Shown in pieces: positions 6,798 to 11,212 of a stretch of DNA of 11,212 nucleotides; position 1 is the stretch's first letter, and each line of letters begins with the position of its first letter. The stretch lies in NCBI GenBank assembly GCA_037141235.1, contig JBAXCY010000097.1:1-11212 (forward strand). Reading direction: 5' to 3'. The notes under the pieces are model-generated. The model saw only the letters and a list, made by a program, of their open reading frames with translations. It was not told the origin of the DNA and did no database searches. Both the position numbers and the translations under genes were made by a program. This DNA is from Bog-756 sp037141235. GTDB taxonomy: Bacteria > Actinomycetota > Acidimicrobiia > Acidimicrobiales > RAAP-2.

Positions 6798-8726
6798 CTA
6801 TCCGAAGACGAAGTCGGCGGGGTCCGGCTCCTTGGTCCACGTCCAGTAGTCGACGAGGCGCCACGGGCTGAGCCCGTGGATCTCTCCGGCCGAGTTCTTG
6901 AAGAAGGAGCTGGTAACCGAGGGCTGGGACCACACCAGACCGGCCATCTCGGCCTGGGACCGCTGATGCCAGTCGTCGCAGCGCTCCTGGAGCGGCTCCA
7001 TTGTGCGGTGGCCGCCGACGATCAGCGACTCGATGCACTCAGTGATGTAGCGCATCTGGCACTCGGAGTGGAAGATCAGGCTGCCGCCGTGAGCCAGGTT
7101 GGTGCCGGGCCCGTACATCATGAAGAAGTTGGGAAAGCCGGGCACGGTGATCCCCAGGTAGGCAGCCGGTCGCTCGCCCCACAGGGTCCGCAGGTCCACT
7201 CCGTCCCGGCCGGTGATGGCCATGGGGGCCAGCACTTCGGTGGCCCGGAACCCGGTGGCGTACACCAGCACGTCGGCTGGGTACCGCTCGCCGTCGACGG
7301 TGACCACGGCGTCGGCCTCGATGTGGTCGATCCCGGTGCGCACCAACTCCACGTTGTTGCGCATCAGGGCCGATAGCCACGCCCCGTTGTCTTGCAAGGT
7401 GCGCTTGCCGGTGGCCGGGTAGTCGGGCACCACCTTGGCCGCCAGATCCGGGTCGTCGGCTACCTGGCTGAGGATCCAGTCGGTGAACATCTGGCGGGTG
7501 AACTCGTTGGTTTCGCTGACCGCTCGCTGCTGATCGGGGTAGTCCGGGTCCACCCGGGCTGCCTCCAAGCCCTTGTCGCACCCGGGCCAGAAGATGAGGA
7601 ACCGGTACCACCGGCCGTAGAAGGGGAGGTGGCGCAGCGCCCACAGCACGCCGGGGCCGACGGTGGCGTGGTAGTTCGGGTTGGGGAACATCCACTGGGC
7701 CGTCCGTTGGAACACGGTCAGGTGGCCGACCTCGGGGGCGATGGTGGGGGCGATCTGGAACCCGCTGGCCCCGGCCCCGATCATGGCTACCTGCTTGCCG
7801 GCGAGGTCGACGTCGTGGTCCCACCGGGCCGAGTGGAAGGACGGCCCGGCAAAGGTGTCGGCACCCTCGATCACCGGCATATTCGGGCGGTTGAGCTGGC
7901 CCACGGCCGATAGCACGGCCCGAGCCACCAGGACGTCCTCGGTGCCATCCGCGGCCCGGGTGCGCACCGACCATGTCGAGGACGCGTCGTCCCAGGCAGC
8001 ACCAAGGACCTCGGTCTCCCACCGCACGTGGGGCTCGATCCCGTGCTTGTCCATGACTCCTTGGAAGTAGCGCTGCAGCTCGGGTTGGCGGGCGTAGTAC
8101 TCGGTCCAGTGGTCGCTGGGCTCGAAGCTGTAGCAGTAAAAGTGGTTGCCGACGTCGACCCGGGCCCCGGGGTAGGTGTTCTCCCACCAGGTGCCCCCGA
8201 CTCCAGCGTTCTTCTCCACGATGGTGAAGGGGATGCCGGCCTCCGACAGCCGGATGCCGGCCAGCAGACCGGACTGTCCACACCCGATGACCACCACCGG
8301 GAAGGCGGCCCGGTCGCCTGGGTCACCGGCCGGCTCGACCCGGCGGGCATCGCGACCGTCGAGCTCCATCTCTTCCATCAGGAGCGGGACGTACTCGGCG
8401 GGGACGTCCTCGCACACCAGCCAGGTCATCATTTCGTGCAGCAGTTCGGCGGACACGGGTTCCGGCTCCGGACAGCCGCGGTCGCGGTAGTCCCGGATGA
8501 CCTCGAGGGCCAAGGCCCGGGCCTCGTCCTTGTCCTCCTCGGTCATGTAGCCCTGCACCTCGTTGAGGAACAGGCCGGCCGGGCGCAGGCGGCCCCGGAT
8601 GATCTCGGGGTCGCCGGACATGTGGACCAGCGAGAGGAGCAGCGTGGGGATGCTCACGTCCAACAGGGCGGCCGCGATCTCCTCGTCGGTGGTGTCGAAC
8701 GGGTCACCTGCATGGGGGTTGCGCAT
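6798..8726 (-). CDS. FAD-dependent Baeyer-Villiger type monooxygenase
   Basis: A class B flavoprotein that uses FAD, NADPH and oxygen to insert an oxygen atom next to a carbonyl, turning ketones into esters or lactones. In 642 residues it shows the FAD loop GCGQSG (148-153), GGTWWENTYPGARVD (177-191), the Baeyer-Villiger fingerprint FAGPSFHSARWD (292-303, F-x-G-x3-H-x3-W-D), the NADPH loop GAGASG (317-322), and the late ATGF (490-493). An N-terminal helical extension of about 140 residues precedes the first Rossmann fold, as in 4-hydroxyacetophenone monooxygenase, its likeliest subfamily. ATG 8724-8726 is chosen because GAAAGG (8735-8740) lies 8 bases upstream; the GTG at 8735 is inside that Shine-Dalgarno. 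The substrate cannot be told from sequence. It is divergent from a zinc alcohol dehydrogenase, which may supply the ketone. No esterase gene is nearby. Confidence 0.92.
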   Translation of the reverse strand: MRNPHAGDPFDTTDEEIAAALLDVSIPTLLLSLVHMSGDPEIIRGRLRPAGLFLNEVQGYMTEEDKDEARALALEVIRDYRDRGCPEPEPVSAELLHEMMTWLVCEDVPAEYVPLLMEEMELDGRDARRVEPAGDPGDRAAFPVVVIGCGQSGLLAGIRLSEAGIPFTIVEKNAGVGGTWWENTYPGARVDVGNHFYCYSFEPSDHWTEYYARQPELQRYFQGVMDKHGIEPHVRWETEVLGAAWDDASSTWSVRTRAADGTEDVLVARAVLSAVGQLNRPNMPVIEGADTFAGPSFHSARWDHDVDLAGKQVAMIGAGASGFQIAPTIAPEVGHLTVFQRTAQWMFPNPNYHATVGPGVLWALRHLPFYGRWYRFLIFWPGCDKGLEAARVDPDYPDQQRAVSETNEFTRQMFTDWILSQVADDPDLAAKVVPDYPATGKRTLQDNGAWLSALMRNNVELVRTGIDHIEADAVVTVDGERYPADVLVYATGFRATEVLAPMAITGRDGVDLRTLWGERPAAYLGITVPGFPNFFMMYGPGTNLAHGGSLIFHSECQMRYITECIESLIVGGHRTMEPLQERCDDWHQRSQAEMAGLVWSQPSVTSSFFKNSAGEIHGLSPWRLVDYWTWTKEPDPADFVFG

Positions 8727-8808
8727 GGTCGGCACCTTTCGTGGCCAGAGGGTGATCCGGCAGCGGTCACATCCGCTCAGTCGTGGATCGGTGTGCCACA
8801 GTACTCAA

Positions 8809-8821
8809 CGACGTAGCGTCG
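8809..8821. promoter_or_regulatory. palindrome in the divergent monooxygenase/dehydrogenase gap
   Basis: CGACG-TAG-CGTCG is a perfect 5-bp inverted repeat around 3 bases, in the 133-base gap between the two divergent genes. It overlaps a possible plus-strand -10, TAGCGT (8814-8819). A regulator binding site is possible. No regulator gene is in the window, and such a short palindrome can arise by chance in GC-rich DNA. Confidence 0.25.
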
Positions 8822-8859
8822 CCGACTCCGGTCGCTGACCAACCACACCAGGGGGAACC

Positions 8860-9885
8860 GTGCTGCACGTGATGATCGAAGGACCGGGACAGGTCCGAGT
8901 AGTGAAGGCACCGGAGCCAACTGTTCCGGGCCCAGGCGGAGCGGTGGTATCGGTGGATGCCACCGCCATCTGTGGCTCGGACATGCACTTTTACGATGGG
9001 GACATCGACCTCGGTATGGGGATTCCGGTCGGACACGAGTTCCTCGGCACCGTCCTCGAGGTCGGTCCCGACGTGAAGCGCTTCCGAGTGGGGGACCGGG
9101 TGCTGACGGCATCGGTGGCTGGCTGCGGGGCGTGTGACGGGTGTGCCACCGGCGATCCGGTCCTATGCCTCGAGGGACCCAAGGTCTTCGGCTCCGGCAT
9201 GCTCCCCGGGGGCCAGGCCACGGCCGTGGCCGTGCCAGCGGCCGACTTCCAACTGCTCCGCATCCCCGAGGGGATGGACGACGAGGCTGCCCTGCTGTTG
9301 ACCGACAACCTGTCCACCGGATGGGCGGGGGCTCAGCGGGCCGACATTCCACCCGGGGGCACCGTGGTGGTGCTCGGCCTCGGGGCAGTTGGTCTCTGTG
9401 CGGTGCGGTCGGCCCTGGCGCTCGGGGCAGGCCGGGTGCTGGCCGTCGACCCGGTGGCCGGCCGCAGAGCGAGGGCTGTGGACTCGGGGGCTGAGGCCAT
9501 CGACGGCGAGACAGTCGAGGCAGTGCTGGAGGCCACGGGTGGACGGGGTGCTGATGCAGTCATCGATGCCGTGGCTCGAGACACCACGTTGGATGCGGCG
9601 CTGTCGTGCGTGCGCGCCGGTGGCACCGTGTCGGTCATCGGGGTCCACGATCTGGAGCCCTATCCGTTGCCGGCGCTGATGACGCTGTTCCGCAGCATCA
9701 CCCTGCGCATGACCACCGCACCGGTGCACCGGACGTGGAAGGAGTTGGTCCCGCTGATTCAGCACGGCCGCCTGCGCACCGACGGGATCTTCACCCACGA
9801 GTTCGCCTTGGCCGATGCGGCGGCCGCCTACGCCGCGGTAGCTGAGCGCAGTGCAGAGTGCATGAAGGTGCTGCTCCGACCCTGA
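8860..9885 (+). CDS. zinc-dependent medium-chain alcohol dehydrogenase
   Basis: A 341-residue member of the medium-chain dehydrogenase/reductase family, which oxidises an alcohol to a carbonyl with NAD(P). The catalytic zinc ligands are probably C38 (AICGSDMH), H59 with E60 (GHEFLG) and D149 (LLTDNLSTGW). Asp as third ligand recalls the formaldehyde/threonine-dehydrogenase side of the family. The structural zinc site is intact as C89, C92, C95 and C103 (CX2CX2CX7C). The cofactor loop GLGAVG (173-178) is followed by D197 (LAVDPVAG), which favours NAD over NADP. I keep GTG 8860 as the start: GGGGG ends 4 bases upstream. GTG 8869 or ATG 8872 in the same frame are alternatives that would lose only a few residues. 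It is divergent from the monooxygenase. The substrate is unknown; a secondary alcohol feeding the monooxygenase is an inference from position. Confidence 0.93.
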   Translation: MLHVMIEGPGQVRVVKAPEPTVPGPGGAVVSVDATAICGSDMHFYDGDIDLGMGIPVGHEFLGTVLEVGPDVKRFRVGDRVLTASVAGCGACDGCATGDPVLCLEGPKVFGSGMLPGGQATAVAVPAADFQLLRIPEGMDDEAALLLTDNLSTGWAGAQRADIPPGGTVVVLGLGAVGLCAVRSALALGAGRVLAVDPVAGRRARAVDSGAEAIDGETVEAVLEATGGRGADAVIDAVARDTTLDAALSCVRAGGTVSVIGVHDLEPYPLPALMTLFRSITLRMTTAPVHRTWKELVPLIQHGRLRTDGIFTHEFALADAAAAYAAVAERSAECMKVLLRP

Positions 9886-9897
9886 GCGGGCTGATGA

Positions 9898-9967
9898 CCC
9901 CGGACCCCGGACCCCGGACCCCGGACCCCGGACCTCGGACCTCGAACCTCGAACCTCGAACCTCGAC
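9898..9967 (+). repeat. graded 7-bp tandem repeat, ten units
   Basis: Ten consecutive 7-base units lie between the dehydrogenase stop and the end of the cysteine-rich gene. They change in order from left to right: CCCCGGA five times, CCTCGGA once, CCTCGAA three times, CCTCGAC once. All units share CC(C/T)CG. The array is non-coding by position, although its minus strand can be read as a heptad peptide. Units this short suggest slippage growth with point changes spreading from one end. Confidence 0.95.
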
Positions 9968-9993
9968 CGATTGTCGACCAGGCCCGGCCCGGG

Positions 9994-10728
9994 TCACGGT
10001 GTGAGGCGTCGTCGCAACTCTACGTACACAGCAGTGCCAGCGATGGCCTCGAGTTCGTCGGCCAGCGACTCGACCACTGGGCGGTCCCCTTGGTAGGCCA
10101 ACTCACCCTCGGTGCAGCACCAGGCCATGGTGTCGCCTTCGTCGCCCCAGTCGCGCCGGGCCCACGGTCGCACCGTGGCTACCTCGCCGCCGTCGTCACG
10201 GGCCGCCCAGTCCACCTTGATGGGCAGCTGCCAGCACACCGACGGCTTCCAGTCGATGGCCGGCTCGTCGGCCTCGACTGCGGCCAGGTGGAGGGCGCAG
10301 CCGGCTCCACCGGCGAAGCCAGGGCGGTTGAGGAAGATGCAGGCCCCGTCCACCACCCGGGTGTTGGTCATGGCGGAATCGCTGAACACGCCATCGGCGA
10401 TGGCAGTGGCGTGGTGCTCGAAGTGCTCGGGCCCCATCGTCGAGGCCAGGGCGGCGATCCGACGGGCCTCGTCGAGCCCATCGATCTCGGCGCCCACCGA
10501 GCAGCAGCCCATGCCGAGTTCGGCGGCCGGCTCGTCTTCGATGCCGAGGCATCCCCGTCCCCAGATGCAGGTCCAGTTGGAGGTGAGGAACTCGGTGTCG
10601 AAGCGCCAGGTGGTATCGCCGTCAGCAATCTCGACGACGTCGCCGACTGGCGGATCAGAGGGTCGAGACCCTGATGAAGACGACGACCCGGACGACGACA
10701 CAGACGGCGGCGGCGGGGGCGGTTCCAT
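9994..10728 (-). CDS. uncharacterised cysteine-rich protein
   Basis: I cannot name this protein. Started at ATG 10726-10728 it has 244 residues. The first 28 are low complexity (six prolines, then a serine/glycine run) and look like a disordered tail. The rest is a compact domain with nine cysteines: C54 and C60 (CIWGRGC), the pair C75-C76, C130 (DGACIFLNRPGFAGG), C144 (GAGCALH), C165 (KPSVCWQLP) and the pair C204-C205. Such spacing with conserved-looking aromatic context suggests a metal or iron-sulfur site, loosely like YkgJ/DUF3109 proteins, but this is not established. No signal peptide or membrane segment is visible. A longer TTG/CTG-type start up to 10809 would add 27 residues with no family-like features. 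TACGCT lies 8 bases before the ATG and no Shine-Dalgarno is seen. It appears to stand alone. Confidence 0.82.
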   Translation of the reverse strand: MEPPPPPPSVSSSGSSSSSGSRPSDPPVGDVVEIADGDTTWRFDTEFLTSNWTCIWGRGCLGIEDEPAAELGMGCCSVGAEIDGLDEARRIAALASTMGPEHFEHHATAIADGVFSDSAMTNTRVVDGACIFLNRPGFAGGAGCALHLAAVEADEPAIDWKPSVCWQLPIKVDWAARDDGGEVATVRPWARRDWGDEGDTMAWCCTEGELAYQGDRPVVESLADELEAIAGTAVYVELRRRLTP

Positions 10729-10742
10729 TGTGGGACAGCGTA
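10729..10742 (-). promoter_or_regulatory. -10 element for the cysteine-rich gene
   Basis: TACGCT (10737-10742, minus strand) fits TANNNT and lies 8 bases before the ATG at 10728. No Shine-Dalgarno is present. This is the third gene in the window with a leaderless-type layout. No -35 is recognisable. Confidence 0.4.
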
Positions 10743-10834
10743 GAGGGCGATCCGGGGGGTGTTCTGGGGGCTGGACTGCACGAGTTGTGGCTCGGTTGCA
10801 CAATGCCAAGGTGACCCGAATTCGCGCGCTGCGT

Positions 10835-10864
10835 TGGTACCATGATCAGACCAGAGAGAGGAGG
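10835..10864 (+). promoter_or_regulatory. extended -10 followed by a strong Shine-Dalgarno
   Basis: TGGTACCAT (10835-10843) is an extended -10 (TG-N-TACCAT), predicting a start near 10850. AGGAGG (10859-10864) is a perfect Shine-Dalgarno. Eight bases after it comes CTG at 10873, not ATG, in the short frame described next. A GTG (10864) overlaps the Shine-Dalgarno itself. Confidence 0.35.
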
Positions 10865-11031
10865 TGGTTCAACTGTACGATCAACGTGTAGGGACCCTGG
10901 AGGTGGCTGGTCGCTAAGGCGGCTCGCTGTACTACCTGGCGAATCTCAGCCAGACACCCATCGGGCGTCCTAGCCGGACCGTGGTCCCATCCGGCGTTTC
11001 TTGGCCGACCGGTGTTTCACACAGCATCTAA
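10864..11031 (+). pseudogene. short frame broken by TAA, possible HipA N-terminal remnant
   Basis: From GTG 10864 (or CTG 10873) the frame reads VVQLYDQRVGTLEVAGR, hits TAA at 10915-10917, and continues in the same frame as GGSLYYLANLSQTPIGRP and onward to TAA 11029-11031. QLYDQRVGTL followed by a loop, YLA and TPI resembles the start of HipA-type kinases (QRVGEL ... YAPEWLA ... PLSLSLP in E. coli HipA as I recall it). After about residue 35 nothing matches. It may be a decayed gene fragment. Equally it may be a 14-17 residue leader peptide ending at 10917, or structured non-coding RNA. In another frame, ATG 10842 to TAG encodes a 43-residue peptide with no recognisable features. Confidence 0.25.
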
Positions 11032-11037
11032 AGCGTG

Positions 11038-11067
11038 CGATGGGCGTCTCTCCGGAGGCGCCCATCG
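11038..11067. terminator. strong stem-loop
   Basis: CGATGGGCGTCT (11038-11049) pairs with AGGCGCCCATCG (11056-11067): 12 pairs, one of them G-U, around a 6-base loop CTCCGG. It begins 6 bases after the TAA at 11029-11031. A short TTT follows at 11073-11075 on the plus strand, but no real T-run. It is a good candidate end for whatever transcript starts near 10850. Confidence 0.5.
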
Positions 11068-11100
11068 GCGCGTTTGGGAGTGAGGCGCGGTAGCTCCATC

Positions 11101-11136
11101 CGTCCTGATCTGCCTGATGGGCAACGTGTCAGGACG
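11101..11136. terminator. two-tier stem-loop
   Basis: CGTCCTGA (11101-11108) pairs perfectly with TCAGGACG (11129-11136). Inside, TGCC (11111-11114) pairs with GGCA (11120-11123), leaving a 5-base loop. It lies 15 bases after the stop codon of the minus-strand gene at the right edge, so it may terminate that gene. It has no T-run. Confidence 0.4.
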
Positions 11137-11151
11137 TCGGATGAGTGGACA

Positions 11152-11212
11152 TCACCGCTGGCCTGCCGCCACCGCTGCGTCGATGAGTTTGTTGGCCCAG
11201 ACGATGGCATCG
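11152..11212 (-). CDS. 3' end of an unidentified gene
   Basis: Reading leftward from the window edge, one minus-strand frame gives DAIVWANKLIDAAVAAGQR and stops at TGA (11152-11154). The peptide looks like a natural amphipathic C-terminal helix, and the stop is followed by the stem-loop at 11101-11136. The family cannot be identified from 19 residues. A longer 60-residue frame on the same strand (11028-11210) is arginine/serine-rich and looks like a shadow. Confidence 0.45.
   Translation of the reverse strand, partial: DAIVWANKLIDAAVAAGQR

Larger units (their letters stand above)
10729..11151. other. 423-base stretch without a solid gene
   Basis: This stretch holds the -10 of the cysteine-rich gene on its left, a divergent extended -10 and Shine-Dalgarno (10835-10864), a broken short frame, and two stem-loops. 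It also contains smaller inverted repeats: CTGGC/GCCAG at 10936-10953 and GGACC-GT-GGTCC at 10976-10987. The density of pairing segments is compatible with a structured RNA. No tRNA, CRISPR or insertion-sequence end was found in it. Confidence 0.6.

Noticed and set aside
8790..8800. TGTGCCACA as an operator between the divergent genes
   Set aside because: Only a 4-bp half-site, expected often by chance; the CGACG-TAG-CGTCG palindrome nearby is slightly better and was kept at low confidence.
9891..9897. CTGATGA, the conserved core of a hammerhead ribozyme
   Set aside because: No GAAA core segment follows and the flanking DNA is the 7-bp repeat array, which cannot form the three required stems.
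9898..9967. CRISPR-like array
   Set aside because: The units are 7 bases long with no spacers between them, so this is a simple tandem repeat.
10864..11067. tRNA gene in the right-hand intergenic region
   Set aside because: GGCGAAT at 10938-10944 recalls a T-loop but there is no matching acceptor stem, anticodon arm or GGTTCGA sequence.
11028..11210. 60-codon minus-strand frame
   Set aside because: It runs through two stem-loops, is Arg/Ser-rich and competes with a frame giving a more natural C-terminal helix (DAIVWANKLIDAAVAAGQR).

Overview
The window looks like chromosome from a high-GC Gram-positive bacterium (Actinomycetota). The codons are strongly G/C at the third position. It has an ImuA'-ImuB-DnaE2 mutagenesis operon, a GAAC-N4-GTTC type LexA box, and several genes with a TANNNT -10 hexamer 7-8 bases before the start codon and no clear Shine-Dalgarno sequence, as in leaderless actinobacterial genes. 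An Acidimicrobiia-like source is my guess from the style of the proteins. It was not tested.

Layout. (1) Bases 1-131 hold an intergenic stem-loop and perhaps the last codons of a convergent gene. (2) Bases 132-5235, minus strand, hold the three-gene cassette imuA' - imuB - dnaE2, read from right to left. (3) Bases 5212-5361 are a compact divergent control region: one LexA box overlaps a leaderless promoter for imuA' and a second promoter pointing right, followed by a hexamer repeat. (4) Bases 5362-5625, plus strand, encode a ribbon-helix-helix (antitoxin-like) protein with no toxin partner. (5) Bases 5699-6727, minus, encode the ribosome-assembly GTPase RsgA, separated from the previous gene by nested inverted repeats. 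(6) Bases 6798-8726, minus, encode a Baeyer-Villiger type flavin monooxygenase. Divergent from it, 8860-9885, plus, is a zinc alcohol dehydrogenase; the two could act in sequence on a secondary alcohol. (7) Bases 9898-9967 are a graded 7-bp tandem repeat. (8) Bases 9994-10728, minus, encode an uncharacterised cysteine-rich protein. (9) Bases 10729-11151 have no solid gene but contain a promoter-like sequence, a strong Shine-Dalgarno, a short frame broken by TAA, and two stem-loops. The right edge holds the last codons of an unidentified minus-strand gene.

How the parts work together. On DNA damage LexA cleavage should free the box at 5228-5243 and turn on ImuA', ImuB and the error-prone polymerase DnaE2, which carry out translesion synthesis together. 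Two points stand out. The imuA' start codon lies inside the LexA operator. The ImuB protein is much shorter than usual and has a degenerate clamp-binding motif. The right-hand metabolic genes and RsgA appear unrelated to the SOS cassette. No prophage, insertion sequence, CRISPR array or tRNA was seen.
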